From Rhodospirillales bacterium (GTDB taxonomy: Bacteria > Pseudomonadota > Alphaproteobacteria > Micavibrionales > Micavibrionaceae), in assembly GCA_023898765.1 (NCBI GenBank), contig CP060238.1, positions 124,001 through 188,000 of the forward strand: a stretch of 64,000 nt of DNA, read 5' to 3'. The translations under genes were made by a program, and so were the position numbers. Positions 53,335 through 64,000 of the stretch are shown piece by piece. Position 1 is the stretch's first letter, and each line of letters opens with the position of its first letter. The notes under the pieces are model-generated. The model was not told the origin of the DNA and searched no databases. It saw only the letters and a program-made list of their open reading frames with translations.

Positions 53335-54240
53335 TTACAGGGAAAGCAAATATACGCCCAGTATTATAAAGCTGATCATCACAAATTTAAACAAAAGCGG
53401 CCCATCTAGCGCTTTTCTGGGAAAAATAGAGGAAGAAAAAAGCCCGGCCAGCAGGGACAAAATCAGAATAAAAGCTGGCTGCACCCCGCCGATCGTCTGG
53501 ACCAGCGCCACGGAAGGCCCCACCGAAGCAGCCTTATACCAGACGGCCATAGCGACCGATTGAAGCAGAACCTGTATTAAAAAGATAAAGAAAACAAAAC
53601 GGCTTTTCCCTCTGGCAATCTCCAATGCCTTTCCGCGCCATGACGGCACAGACAAAACAAGAAAGGTTGACCCCAGCGAAGACCCAATCCACGACCAGAA
53701 AGCAAAGATCTGCCAGCTATATTGAACAATGAAGAACTTGGAGAGCACCATAAACACGGCAATGATCATGGACGCCAGCAACATCAAAAGAACCGCTTTT
53801 TTATTGATCGCCTTCTTTTGAAAATCGTACCCCACCATGATGGAAGCGCTGACAATCAAAAGTGCCTCACCCGCCTGAAGAAACGTTGCCGTTTCCCCAA
53901 GAAACACCAATGCTAGTATGAAGACGAAAACCGGTATCGTCTGGTAGATCGGCACCGCATTCCCGGCATTATCTTCCTGAAGCGCGTAGATATAAGGAAG
54001 GAAAGAAGACGTTAGTAAAAAACCCAGCCCCATCATCATAAATGCTGGAAAAAGATTCACCTCTATCACATGCGGTACAAAAACGTAAAAACTGGCCGCC
54101 GCAAAAATTTCAAATACAGCAGAGGCGTAGATAAGCAGCGCCCCCGATCCGGCAAATGTGCTTTTGGCCAGATATTCATCCATCAGATTGTTACACGCCC
54201 ATAAAAAAGGTGGAATGCAGGAAAGGAGAATCCAGCTCAT
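53335..54240 (-). CDS. DMT/EamA-like membrane transporter
   Basis: 301 residues with ten hydrophobic helices (LLSCIPPFLWACNNLMDEYL at the start; LPYIYALQEDNAGNAVPIYQ; QTIGGVQPAFILILSLLAGL; FVMISFIILGVYLLSL at the end). Layout and the Gly/Asn-rich first helix fit the DMT superfamily, but the sequence is divergent from the other two DMT proteins here. ATG 54240 lies 7 bases after the dehydrogenase stop, so it is cotranscribed with it. Substrate unknown. Confidence 0.85.
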   Translation of the reverse strand: MSWILLSCIPPFLWACNNLMDEYLAKSTFAGSGALLIYASAVFEIFAAASFYVFVPHVIEVNLFPAFMMMGLGFLLTSSFLPYIYALQEDNAGNAVPIYQTIPVFVFILALVFLGETATFLQAGEALLIVSASIMVGYDFQKKAINKKAVLLMLLASMIIAVFMVLSKFFIVQYSWQIFAFWSWIGSSLGSTFLVLSVPSWRGKALEIARGKSRFVFFIFLIQVLLQSVAMAVWYKAASVGPSVALVQTIGGVQPAFILILSLLAGLFSSSIFPRKALDGPLLFKFVMISFIILGVYLLSL

Positions 54241-54247
54241 GACACGT

Positions 54248-55219
54248 TCACACCACAACATTCCGGGGCGTGCCGGATTTAAAGGCCGCGATATTTTCCG
54301 CAAGCTGATCCATCAGGCGCTGGCGCGCTTCCCGGCTGGCCCAGGCCGTGTGCGGCGTAACAATGATGTTCGGAACATCCGGCTCCAGCAAGGGATTGCC
54401 TTCGCGGGGCGGCTCCCTGCTTAATACATCCACCCCCGCCCCGGCGATCGTTCCGGCGCGCAGGGCATCGGCCAAATCCTGTTCATTCACCACGCCGCCG
54501 CGCGCGGTGTTAATCAAAAAGGCGCTGTCTTTCATCATCGCCAGCTCTTTCGCTGTAATTAAATTTTCCGTCTCCGGCGTCAGGGGGCAATGAAGGGTCA
54601 GAATGTCGGATTGTTTCAGCACGTCTTCAAAAGGCCGCCGCCCTTCCCGGATATCGCCTGCGCCGGGGCGCTCTGCGATCAAGACCTCCATACCAAAGGC
54701 CCGCGCAATCGCCTCAACACCCCTGCCCAATGTCCCATGCCCGACAATTCCCAGCGTTTTTCCCGCAAGCTCTGTGATCGGAAAATCCAGAATCGAAAAC
54801 GTCCGGCTCGCCTGCCAGCGCCCCTGCCGGACGATATCATTGTATTGCGTCAGCCCCGTCGCCAGCGCCAGTATCAACGCAAAAACATGCTGTGTGACCG
54901 CTTCGGTCGCATAATTCGTGACATTGCAAACGGTCACTCCGGCCTCTTTCGCCGCCTCAAGATCCACATTGTTCACGCCCGTCGCCGCCACGGCGATCAG
55001 CTTCAAATCCGGCGCGTTTTCAATGATCTCCCGCGTCAGGACCACTTTATTGGAAATAACAACATGCGCGCCCTCGATGCGCTGCGCAATCTCGTCCGGC
55101 TTCGTATGATAATGGATATCCCAGCGTTCGAGCGTGCCTTCAAGAGCCGTTAAATCCAGCTCTTCGGGCCTGTAGGTTTCAAAATCAAGCCCGACCCCTT
55201 TGGAAACAGGTGCGGGCAT
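54248..55219 (-). CDS. D-2-hydroxyacid dehydrogenase (glycerate/hydroxypyruvate reductase-like)
   Basis: 323 residues: NAD-binding GIVGHGTLGRGVEAIARAF, and the catalytic Arg (FLINTARGGVVNEQDL), Glu (AGVDVLSREPPREG) and His (NIIVTPHTAWASREAR). The D-isomer dehydrogenase family acts on hydroxypyruvate, glyoxylate or related acids; the substrate cannot be fixed. Its ATG overlaps the dnaN stop as TGATG, so it is translationally coupled to the sliding-clamp gene, an unusual neighbour. Confidence 0.94.
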   Translation of the reverse strand: MPAPVSKGVGLDFETYRPEELDLTALEGTLERWDIHYHTKPDEIAQRIEGAHVVISNKVVLTREIIENAPDLKLIAVAATGVNNVDLEAAKEAGVTVCNVTNYATEAVTQHVFALILALATGLTQYNDIVRQGRWQASRTFSILDFPITELAGKTLGIVGHGTLGRGVEAIARAFGMEVLIAERPGAGDIREGRRPFEDVLKQSDILTLHCPLTPETENLITAKELAMMKDSAFLINTARGGVVNEQDLADALRAGTIAGAGVDVLSREPPREGNPLLEPDVPNIIVTPHTAWASREARQRLMDQLAENIAAFKSGTPRNVVV

Positions 55220-56334
55220 CACACCCGCAGCGGCATCAACACGTAAAGGGAAGACGTATCGCTGGTGTCCTGGATAATCGTCGGGCTGGCAGAATCGGCC
55301 AGCGTCAGGCGGCAGCCATCCCCCTCGATCTGGGAGGTGATATCCAGCAGATATTTGGCGTTAAAGCCGATCTCCATATTGTCGTTCCCGTTGATTTCCA
55401 CATCCTCTGTCGCGCTGCCGGATTCCGGCGAATTGGCGGACAGCGTCATGGTCTTGCCGTTCAGGGCAATTTTCACCGCATGAGACTTGCCGTCGGAAAT
55501 CGTGGACACGCGGTCAATCGCCCCGGTGAATATTTTCGGACTGATCTCCACAACCTTGTCATTGCCTTCGGGAATGACGCGCTGATAATCCGGGAAGGTC
55601 CCGTCGATCAGCTTCGACGTCAGGACGATATGGTCAAAGGTAAAACGGATTTTGCTTTCCGAGAGGCTGATCTGGATTGAATCGCCGGCCTCATCGATCA
55701 GCTTGCGCATCTCGGCCACAGCCTTGCGCGGCAAAATAACGCCCGGCATATCGGCCGCACCCTCGGGCAGCGGCATTTCAAAACGCGCCAGACGGTGGCC
55801 GTCCGTCGCCACCGCACGCAGAACCTTCACACCGGCATTTTCCGCCGCGTGAATGTAAATGCCGTTCAGGTAATAGCGGGTTTCCTCCGTCGACATCGCA
55901 AATTTCGTCCGATCGATCAAAGCGCGCAGGTCGTTGGCGGGCAGGGAAAAGCTTGTGCCCAGATCGCCCTGACCGATTTCCGGGAAGTCCGCCACAGGCA
56001 GACACGCCAGCTTGAAGTTGGAGCGGCCGGCTTTGACGCTCATCTGGTTCCCGGACGGCTCCAGAACGATTTCGATCTGCGCGTCTTCGGGCAGTTTTTT
56101 GACAATATCGAACAGCGTGCTGGCAGGCGCCGTGGTCGCGCCGGATTCGGTGACCTGCGCCGCCACAGCCTCGTTAATCTCCATATCCATGTCGGTCGTG
56201 GAGAGGCTCAAAACCCCGTCTTCGGCCTTCAAAAGCACGTTGGAGAGAATCGGAATCGTATTCCGGCGCTCCACGGCGCTCTGGACATGGCTTAAGGAAC
56301 GTAAAAGGGCGGTGCGGTCTATGCTCAGCTTCAT
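55219..56334 (-). CDS. dnaN: DNA polymerase III sliding clamp, beta subunit
   Basis: 371 residues in three clamp domains (MKLSIDRTALLRSLSHVQSAVERRNTIPILSNV; EGAADMPGVILPRKAVAEM; final YVLMPLRV), the standard length and C-terminal MPLRV-type end. It forms the ring that tethers polymerase III. It is 195 bases after dnaA, but a strong terminator lies between, so it may have its own promoter. Confidence 0.98.
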   Translation of the reverse strand: MKLSIDRTALLRSLSHVQSAVERRNTIPILSNVLLKAEDGVLSLSTTDMDMEINEAVAAQVTESGATTAPASTLFDIVKKLPEDAQIEIVLEPSGNQMSVKAGRSNFKLACLPVADFPEIGQGDLGTSFSLPANDLRALIDRTKFAMSTEETRYYLNGIYIHAAENAGVKVLRAVATDGHRLARFEMPLPEGAADMPGVILPRKAVAEMRKLIDEAGDSIQISLSESKIRFTFDHIVLTSKLIDGTFPDYQRVIPEGNDKVVEISPKIFTGAIDRVSTISDGKSHAVKIALNGKTMTLSANSPESGSATEDVEINGNDNMEIGFNAKYLLDITSQIEGDGCRLTLADSASPTIIQDTSDTSSLYVLMPLRV

Positions 56335-56441
56335 CGCAAAAATCCATTCATCATTTATCTGCTTTAGGAACCCCGACTATAGCACACAAGACCCTGCTGC
56401 CAAGCGGTTTTAGAGGGTTTTCCCATAGGTTATAAGAATAG

Positions 56442-56475
56442 AAAAAGCGGGGCTTCCATAAAGGGAAAGCCCCGC
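56442..56475 (-). terminator. Terminator between dnaA and dnaN
   Basis: A 9-bp stem GCGGGGCTT/AAGCCCCGC with inner CC/GG pairing, followed on the minus strand by TTTTTC (56442-56446). It ends the dnaA transcript 55 bases after the stop. Confidence 0.88.
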
Positions 56476-56529
56476 GCAAAGATAAGGAGATGGAACATAA
56501 CAGGAAAAACGCGAATATCAGCCGGAATA

Positions 56530-57963
56530 TCAGCCGGTCAGGGCCCGTTTGATGACATCGACATCCTGTGCGAAGGATGGGTCTTCCCCCGAAAGCTCTT
56601 CGATCTTGCGCACGGCATGCATGACCGTCGTATGGTCCCGCCCGCCGAATTTGCGGCCGATTTCCGGCAGGGAACGCGCCGTAAGCTGCTTGGACAGGTA
56701 CATGGCCACCTGCCGGGGACGCGCCACGTTGCGCGCCCGGCGCGCCGAGTGCATATCCGCAAGGCGAATATTGTAATGCTCGGCCACTTTGCGCTGGATT
56801 TCATCAATCGTAATCCGGCGGTCATGGGAGCGCAAAAGATCCTGAAGCACTTCCTGCGTCGTTTCCAGCGTGATGTCCCGCTTGGCCACGTCCGCATGGG
56901 CCACGATCCGGTTCAGCGCCCCTTCAAGTTCACGGATGTTCGACGTGACCTTCAGCGCCAGAAATTCCAGGACGGCTTCGGGCACATTCGCCTGAAGCTG
57001 TTTCTTTTTGGCCTTCAAAATGCCAAGGCGCAGATCGTAGGTGCTGGGCTGTATATCCGCCACAAGCCCCCAGGCCAGACGGGAGCGGAGCCGCTCGTCC
57101 AGTCCTGTGAGATCGCACGGCGCTTTATCGGATGAAATGATAATCTGCTTGTTCTGATCCACCAGCGCATTGAAGGTATGGAAAAATTCCTCCTGCGTCG
57201 ATTCCTTGCCGCTGATGAACTGGATATCGTCAATCATCAGCACGTCCACGGAGCGGAAAAAGTCCTTAAAGGCCATCGTCTCATTCGCGCGCAACGCCTT
57301 GACGAACTGATACATGAATTTTTCGGCAGACAGATACATAACCCCTTTACCCGGATTCTGCTCCTGCATGGCCCAGGCGATCGCGTGCATCAAATGCGTC
57401 TTGCCCAGCCCGACGCCGCCATAAACGAAAAGCGGATTGAACGGAACGCTCGCGCTCTCGACAACACGGCGCGCCGCCGCATGCGCCAGCGCATTTGGTT
57501 TTCCTACAACAAAACTATCGAACGTAAAACGCTGATCCAGCGGAGAGGAAATATCAAAAAGAGCCTCCTGTTCCCTGGTTTTATTTTCATTTGCCTTGAG
57601 GGGCTTGTCCGCCTCTTCCTCATCATCCAGCGGAAGGGCGCTTTGAACGACGACGATCTCAAGACGTTTGATCTCGCTGCTTTGCTCTGCGCACATCTCA
57701 AGAATGCGGGCCGCATAATGGGTCCCGATCCAGTCCTTCATAAAGCGCGTGGGCACGGAGACCTCCAGCGTGCCGTGATAGGACGCGCGCAGCTTCAAAG
57801 GTTTCAACCAGCTCCGGAAAACGGCTTCCCCGAATTCGCCGCGCAAGGCTTTATGAACTTCTTTCCAGACGGCCAGAATCTCCGGGCTTGGCTGGAAAGA
57901 TTCAGGGGCGGTATTTTCTTTCTGGTGCGCGGCGGTGGTGCCACTTCCTTTTACATTCGTCAT
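56530..57963 (-). CDS. dnaA: Chromosomal replication initiator DnaA
   Basis: 477 residues. N-terminal domain I (VWKEVHKALRGEFGEAVFRSWLKPL), acidic linker, AAA+ domain with Walker A GGVGLGKTHLMHAIAW near residue 180 and VLMIDDIQFISGKE, and the C-terminal HTH signature GGRDHTTVMHAVRKIEEL. It binds DnaA boxes and opens the origin. AAAAGGA is immediately before the ATG, an unusually tight spacing. Confidence 0.97.
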   Translation of the reverse strand: MTNVKGSGTTAAHQKENTAPESFQPSPEILAVWKEVHKALRGEFGEAVFRSWLKPLKLRASYHGTLEVSVPTRFMKDWIGTHYAARILEMCAEQSSEIKRLEIVVVQSALPLDDEEEADKPLKANENKTREQEALFDISSPLDQRFTFDSFVVGKPNALAHAAARRVVESASVPFNPLFVYGGVGLGKTHLMHAIAWAMQEQNPGKGVMYLSAEKFMYQFVKALRANETMAFKDFFRSVDVLMIDDIQFISGKESTQEEFFHTFNALVDQNKQIIISSDKAPCDLTGLDERLRSRLAWGLVADIQPSTYDLRLGILKAKKKQLQANVPEAVLEFLALKVTSNIRELEGALNRIVAHADVAKRDITLETTQEVLQDLLRSHDRRITIDEIQRKVAEHYNIRLADMHSARRARNVARPRQVAMYLSKQLTARSLPEIGRKFGGRDHTTVMHAVRKIEELSGEDPSFAQDVDVIKRALTG

Positions 57964-58460
57964 TCCTTTTGATCTCCACTCACGTTTTTATATTTACAAA
58001 ATTGAATTCACAATATCATTCCAAATCATTCCGATTTGTCACTCAAACCAACCCGCGCTTTGACATCAAAAAAGCACAAGCACAGCACATGCAAACAAAC
58101 ATGTTCACACCCGCACCAAGTCAAACCACTCTATAAAATAAGGCTCACGGCTTAAAATCTGGACACCTGCCGCGCAGGTTACGATTTTTGCTGTCTTCCC
58201 TCCAGTTTTATGCTGCCGAAGCAACAAAAACCCTCTATACCCCACCGACATAAAAACCTGAAAAAAACACCGTCAGATCTTCGGAGCATTTTTATTTTTT
58301 ATCTCCATCGGAAACCCCTAAAAAAACTTTCAAAAAGTTCTCTGAAAAAAAATTTTTCCGGGGTGATTGAGAAGAACCGTAAACAGATTTTTTCACCCTT
58401 TCAACAGGAAAGAATCAAAAAAATTTAAAAAGAAATTTTTGTACAATGGATTCTGGAACA
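57964..58460. other. AT-rich gene-free region between dnaA and rpsT
   Basis: About 500 bases with no convincing gene. It is AT-rich, especially 58261-58440 with runs of A and T. No perfect DnaA box (TTATCCACA or its inverse) was found; the nearest match is ATGTTCACA at about 58101. The minus-strand repeats TGTGCT cluster at 58075-58095. It may hold the dnaA promoter; an origin here is possible but unsupported. Confidence 0.45.
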
Positions 58461-58499
58461 TAAAAGAAAAGCCCTCATGAACAAATTCATAAAGGGCTT
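58461..58499 (-). terminator. Terminator of rpsT
   Basis: AAGCCCT/AGGGCTT outer stem and ATGAA/TTCAT inner stem with loop CAAA; on the minus strand followed by TTTTCTTTTA. It lies 49 bases after the rpsT stop. Confidence 0.88.
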
Positions 58500-58547
58500 C
58501 AAAGCTTTTGTTTTTATGGCGGTTTTTAAAAACGGCAGAAAAAAATC

Positions 58548-58817
58548 CTACGCTTTTTTAAGCGCCTTGATGCTGCCGGACAAACGGGAAATTTTTCTGG
58601 CTGCCGTATTTTTGTGCCAAATTCCCCTGGCAACGCCGCGTTGAATTTCAGGCTGCGCCGCTTGCAACGCTTCCTGTGCCTGGGCAGCATCCCCGATACC
58701 GATCGCAGCTTCCACTTTTTTGATAAAAGTCCGAATGCGGCCCCGGCGGGCACCGTTGATAACCGCACGACGGGCATTGCGGCGAATTCTTTTTTTGGAT
58801 GAGGCGTGATTGGCCAT
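58548..58817 (-). CDS. rpsT: 30S ribosomal protein S20
   Basis: 89 residues, the standard size: [21 protein letters not shown], a long basic helix, and the conserved end [20 protein letters not shown]. It binds 16S rRNA early in 30S assembly. It is upstream of dnaA, an order seen in many alphaproteobacteria. Confidence 0.98.
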   Translation of the reverse strand: MANHASSKKRIRRNARRAVINGARRGRIRTFIKKVEAAIGIGDAAQAQEALQAAQPEIQRGVARGIWHKNTAARKISRLSGSIKALKKA

Positions 58818-58914
58818 TTTTAATCTCTTTTTCGTTTCAAATTGTCTTAAAGTCGGGCTGTTTTACGCGGGAAACCTACCCTTTGTCAAGCAAAACTGTT
58901 GCCCCGAATCGCCT

Positions 58915-59286
58915 CTAACGCAGGGGAGAAAGCGTAAAATGAACGATTTCATAGCCCTGTTCCTCCCGGATTTCGAGCTGCAGAACCTCTCCCTCGCGCC
59001 GGTAGCTGCCGTCAGGGCGCTCCAGCCAGCCAAGCTGCGGAAGGGCTTCGCGGTAAAAGGCCTGTATTTCATGACGTGAAACACCCCGGCCCGCCGCCTG
59101 CGCCTGCGCGATCCGCCCCGAAGGCTTGTCAAAGGCCAGCGCGCCCTGCGGCAATTCCTCAAGCCCCGGCATCACGGGCACATCATAAAGTGTTTCAAAA
59201 AACGCGGCCGGCTCCTGCGCCGCCGCCCCGTTCGCCAGACACAAAAGGGCGCAGAGTGTTAGAATAAGGGTTTTCAAGTTTCTCAT
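58915..59286 (-). CDS. Small exported hypothetical protein, 123 aa
   Basis: A signal peptide (MRNLKTLILTLCALLCLANG, cleavage near AAAQ) and a 100-residue mature domain with LPQGALAFDKPSGRIAQAQA, SRHEIQAFYREALPQLGWLE, and REGEVLQLEIREEQGYEIVH. The Y-LP-LGW and REGE-L patterns look like a conserved periplasmic family, but I cannot name it. ATG 59286 is chosen for the signal peptide; the frame is open 22 codons further, into the groEL terminator region. Confidence 0.75.
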   Translation of the reverse strand: MRNLKTLILTLCALLCLANGAAAQEPAAFFETLYDVPVMPGLEELPQGALAFDKPSGRIAQAQAAGRGVSRHEIQAFYREALPQLGWLERPDGSYRREGEVLQLEIREEQGYEIVHFTLSPLR

Positions 59287-59315
59287 ACCGCCCTTATAGC
59301 ACCCAAGCGCCCAAC

Positions 59316-59348
59316 AAAAAAGGCCGGAAGAAATTCTCCCGGCCTTTT
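59316..59348 (-). terminator. Terminator of groESL
   Basis: AAAAAGGCCGG/CCGGCCTTTT stem with a 12-base loop; on the minus strand it ends in TTTTTTGTT. It lies 38 bases after the groEL stop. Confidence 0.9.
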
Positions 59349-59385
59349 GCATTTTGTTCCTGTGGAACGAAACGGGTGGAAAGAC

Positions 59386-61098
<1,713 letters not shown>

Positions 61099-61105
61099 TC
61101 ACCGG

Positions 61106-61396
61106 TTAAGCGGCCAGAACGCCGATAATGTCGGATTCTTTCATCACCATCAGCTCTTCGCCATCGACGGTAATTTCGGTTCCGGCCCATTTCGAGAAAA
61201 TAACGCGGTCGCCGGATTTCACATCCAGCGGACGAACGTCGCCGTTATCGTTCACATGTCCTGTTCCCACAGCGACAACTTCTCCTTCAATCGGTTTTTC
61301 CTGCGCCGTGTCAGGAATAATGATCCCGCCGGCCGTTTTTTCATCTTGTGCGATGCGGCGCAGAAGTACACGATCATGCAAAGGGCGAAATTTCAT
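61106..61396 (-). CDS. groES: 10 kDa co-chaperonin GroES
   Basis: 96 residues starting [20 protein letters not shown], with the mobile loop [17 protein letters not shown] and the conserved [16 protein letters not shown]. It caps GroEL. AAAGGAGGA lies before the ATG at 61396. Transcribed from a CIRCE-overlapped promoter. Confidence 0.98.
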   Translation of the reverse strand: MKFRPLHDRVLLRRIAQDEKTAGGIIIPDTAQEKPIEGEVVAVGTGHVNDNGDVRPLDVKSGDRVIFSKWAGTEITVDGEELMVMKESDIIGVLAA

Positions 61397-61457
61397 TTTG
61401 AGTTCCTCCTTTAAGAGTTTGATTTTGTTAACAAAATAACAGAGCCCCACCGGCCTG

Positions 61458-61484
61458 TTAGCACTCCCTTTTTGGGAGTGCCAA
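61458..61484 (-). promoter_or_regulatory. CIRCE operator (HrcA site) of groESL
   Basis: TTAGCACTC, 9 bases, GAGTGCCAA: matches the CIRCE consensus TTAGCACTC-N9-GAGTGCTAA with one mismatch. It lies right at the expected transcription start, so HrcA binding should block initiation. Confidence 0.93.
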
Positions 61485-61485
61485 A

Positions 61486-61515
61486 TATATAGGGCATCCC
61501 TTCAAATTTTGCAAG
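61486..61515 (-). promoter_or_regulatory. groESL promoter, sigma70/RpoH-like
   Basis: On the minus strand TTGCAA (61509-61514), 17 bp, TATATA (61486-61491). Overlapping it is the alphaproteobacterial RpoH pattern CTTG (61512-61515), N17, CCCTATAT. With CIRCE it predicts both heat-sigma activation and HrcA repression. Confidence 0.7.
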
Positions 61516-61593
61516 TTTTTTGCCCCTGCCCAAGACCCGCGCTTTCCCGGCCCTTTAAGGCATTGAACAGAAGTTTTGTGCTAGAATGGAGGG

Positions 61594-61857
61594 ATGAGTG
61601 ACTTGGAAATTCAACTGGGCGGATTCAGGCTGACCACGGCGCAGATTTTTTATCACATGCCGGATCACCCGCAGCTGATTCAGGAGTTCGTCTGGCAGGA
61701 CTACGACCTCGCCCCCAAATTTCCAAAGCTGCACGGTTTTTTAGGGTTCTGGACCCGGAAACTGGACGGCCCGATCCATTCCGTCTATGTCGCCAAAAAG
61801 GAAATCATCACCCCCGGCGACGTCCGGCTCTGTGCATGCGAGTTTTTTCTACAGTAA
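61594..61857 (+). CDS. Usg-family protein
   Basis: 87 residues: LTTAQIFYHMPDHPQLIQEF, VWQDYDLAPKFPKL, and FWTRKLDGPIHSVYVAKKEI match the Usg family, found almost only in alphaproteobacteria; function unknown. GGAGGG abuts the ATG with almost no spacing, yet this start gives the family-typical N-terminus. It is followed by a repeat with a strong hairpin that may serve as its terminator. Confidence 0.9.
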   Translation: MSDLEIQLGGFRLTTAQIFYHMPDHPQLIQEFVWQDYDLAPKFPKLHGFLGFWTRKLDGPIHSVYVAKKEIITPGDVRLCACEFFLQ

Positions 61858-61858
61858 C

Positions 61859-61937
61859 CCCTCACCCACTTAGCCATCGCTTTGTCTTACGCCAAAGCGG
61901 GGCTTCGTTGCCCTCTCCCTGAAGGGAGAGGGGTTTT
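61859..61937. repeat. Intergenic palindromic repeat (CCCTCTCCC type)
   Basis: Begins CCCTCACCCA and ends with CCCTCTCCCT/AGGGAGAGGG (61911-61932), followed by GTTTT. Same type as the in-frame copy in recF at 53040-53091. It could double as a terminator for usg. Confidence 0.7.
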
Positions 61938-61974
61938 CAGGGCGGCGCTTATCAACGGCGGCGTCCGTCTTTCG

Positions 61975-62292
61975 TCAATCTTTTGTCCCGGGCGCCAATG
62001 TCACCTTCAGCCCGTCAAACTTTTCTTCCATCAAAATCTGGCAGGACAGGCGGGAGTTCTCCTCGACGCCGATAGCCTCGTCCAGCATGTCTTCTTCTTC
62101 CTGCGTCTTGGGATAAAGCCTGTCAACCCACGCCGCATCCACATAGACATGGCAGGTCGCGCAGGAACAGGCCCCGCCGCACTCCGCCTTGATCGGCAGG
62201 CCGTGATCGCGAATAATTTCCATGACCCGCCAGCCTTCAAGCCCTTCCAGCTCGTGCTCCTGCCCCTCCTGGTCCGTCACCAGAATTTTCAT
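61975..62292 (-). CDS. 2Fe-2S ferredoxin (adrenodoxin type)
   Basis: 105 residues with cluster ligands CGGACSCATC (C-x5-C-x2-C) and a fourth Cys in SRLSCQIL, plus HVYVDAAWVDRL, the standard ISC-type/adrenodoxin layout. An electron carrier for Fe-S assembly or oxygenases. It overlaps the upstream membrane-protein gene by 4 bases. A ferredoxin-NADP reductase-like gene is the next one upstream, a plausible electron-donor pair. Confidence 0.94.
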   Translation of the reverse strand: MKILVTDQEGQEHELEGLEGWRVMEIIRDHGLPIKAECGGACSCATCHVYVDAAWVDRLYPKTQEEEDMLDEAIGVEENSRLSCQILMEEKFDGLKVTLAPGTKD

Positions 62293-63083
62293 GACGCCCC
62301 TCCTTTTTTCCGGCCGTTGTTATAAAGATCGGACAAACCGTAAGCAATCCCCGCCGTACACAAAAGAACCTTGATCGTATCCAAAACAACCCGCAGAAAA
62401 ATAATGGAAAAATGCACTATCTTCGGCACCTCCCCTTCCAGAAAAGGGGCTAAAATCATGCTCTGCCCGATGAGCATCGCCGCGACCGCCGGAACGAAAC
62501 ACAGCAGCCACACCCCGATAAGGGACAGGGAAGAGGAAAACCCGCCCAGCGATTTCAAATAATCCCGGGCCGGCATATTCAGGGCCAGCGGAATATAAAG
62601 CCAGATCAGCCGCACCGCCCAAAAGGCAAAAACAAGGGACGCAAAACCGAACAGCGCCTTGCGCGGGTCAATGTCTTCCGGCGCAGCCCCTTGCGGCCCG
62701 AAATGCAGCATGATCGTCAAATACCCGGCCAGCGCAAGATTGATTAACACATAGGCCAAAGTCCCGCTCATCACCCCGCGCAGGCGCTCGCGCAATAAAG
62801 GCATATCCGCCTCTTCGTCGCCGGAGGGGCGAAACGGCCAGCGCTGGCCCAGAACAATCAGCCGCACCAGATGGGACAGCATCCAGCCTTCCGCAAAATA
62901 GGCCGGCAGCAGACATAAGGACAGGCGCAGGATGTTTTCTTCATATCCCAGCGCCATCGCCGCCGTATAACAGGTCAGTTTAATCAGGGTCGGGACCAGC
63001 GCCAGATGCAGTAAATACGCGCGCTCTTCCCACAGCTTTATATAAGCCTTCCCCGCAGCCGTTATGATATCGAACGAAACCAT
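62289..63083 (-). CDS. Multi-pass membrane protein, unknown function
   Basis: 264 residues with about six hydrophobic segments (YLLHLALVPTLIKLTCYTAA; LSLCLLPAYFAEGWMLSHLV; TLAYVLINLALAGYLTIMLH; FASLVFAFWAVRLIWLYIPL; LIGVWLLCFVPAVAAMLIG; FLRVVLDTIKVLLCTAGIAY). No transporter motif recognised. It lies between and overlaps or abuts the ferredoxin and reductase genes in a tight operon (4-base overlap downstream, 9 bases upstream). Confidence 0.8.
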   Translation of the reverse strand: MVSFDIITAAGKAYIKLWEERAYLLHLALVPTLIKLTCYTAAMALGYEENILRLSLCLLPAYFAEGWMLSHLVRLIVLGQRWPFRPSGDEEADMPLLRERLRGVMSGTLAYVLINLALAGYLTIMLHFGPQGAAPEDIDPRKALFGFASLVFAFWAVRLIWLYIPLALNMPARDYLKSLGGFSSSLSLIGVWLLCFVPAVAAMLIGQSMILAPFLEGEVPKIVHFSIIFLRVVLDTIKVLLCTAGIAYGLSDLYNNGRKKGGAS

Positions 63084-63092
63084 GGGAAAAGA

Positions 63093-64000
<908 letters not shown>

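Noticed and set aside
58095..58105. ATGTTCACA as a DnaA box in the dnaA-rpsT gap
   Set aside because: Differs at three positions from the consensus and is isolated.

Overview
The window reads as a chromosomal segment of an alphaproteobacterium. Evidence for this: a circularly permuted two-piece tmRNA gene; the gene order hemC-hemD-COG4223 beside tsaD-gpsA; thyA-folA close to hflK-hflC-DUF2065-degP; a GapR (DUF2312) gene; a Usg-family gene; an alphaproteobacterial SspB; and a groESL promoter with CIRCE and an RpoH-like CTTG-N17-CCCTATAT signature. Dot/Icm (type IVB) secretion homologues (DotI, DotM, DotL) and a two-partner-secretion exoprotein suggest a deep-branching or host/prey-interacting lineage (Micavibrio-like is possible). 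The species cannot be fixed from sequence alone.

Layout. 1-5.3 kb: haem genes hemC-hemD plus a membrane protein with an HTH N-terminus (minus strand), divergent from fkbM-like-tsaD-gpsA. 5.4-12.9 kb: an unknown protein, EVE-domain protein, acetyl-CoA synthetase, GapR, a DotI/IcmL-like protein, an ABC1/UbiB-type kinase and Hsp20. 13.2-17.8 kb: a large FHA-like exoprotein with two LamG-like inserts and two in-frame palindromic repeats. 18.2-25.8 kb: tRNA-Arg, TPR-sulfotransferase, ABC ATPase, alpha/beta hydrolase, SspB, a DMT transporter and an O-antigen-ligase-like protein. 25.8-33.7 kb: tmRNA, thyA-folA, mrp, hflK-hflC-DUF2065-degP, an RBBP9-like hydrolase and miaA. 33.8-38.6 kb: an unknown protein, then the ilv operon (Val/Leu-rich leader peptide with attenuator, ilvB, ilvH, a lipoprotein, ilvC). 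38.6-41.1 kb: a DMT transporter, two unknowns, a FlgC-like rod protein and tRNA-Thr. 41.2-46.2 kb: a DotM - unknown - DotL - pilin-like operon. 46.2-49.5 kb: a RAYT-type transposase homologue lacking its catalytic residues, argS, and an island of interspersed repeats. 49.5-58.8 kb: the replication block gyrB, recF, a DMT transporter, a 2-hydroxyacid dehydrogenase, dnaN, dnaA and rpsT, all on the minus strand. 58.9-64 kb: a small periplasmic protein, groEL-groES, usg, a 2Fe-2S ferredoxin, a membrane protein and a ferredoxin-NADP reductase-like flavoprotein running off the edge.

Links between genes: tmRNA (tag AANDNFVAGDEAIAA) and SspB lie 3 kb apart and belong to the same trans-translation/ClpXP route. 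The ilv leader peptide and terminator predict attenuation by charged Val/Leu tRNA. Several interspersed palindromic repeat families sit inside essential coding sequences (argS, recF) as in-frame insertions, in a window that also holds a catalytically degenerate RAYT. Start codons were chosen by ribosome-binding site, overlap with neighbours and family length. Promoters and terminators were read by eye and are predictions.
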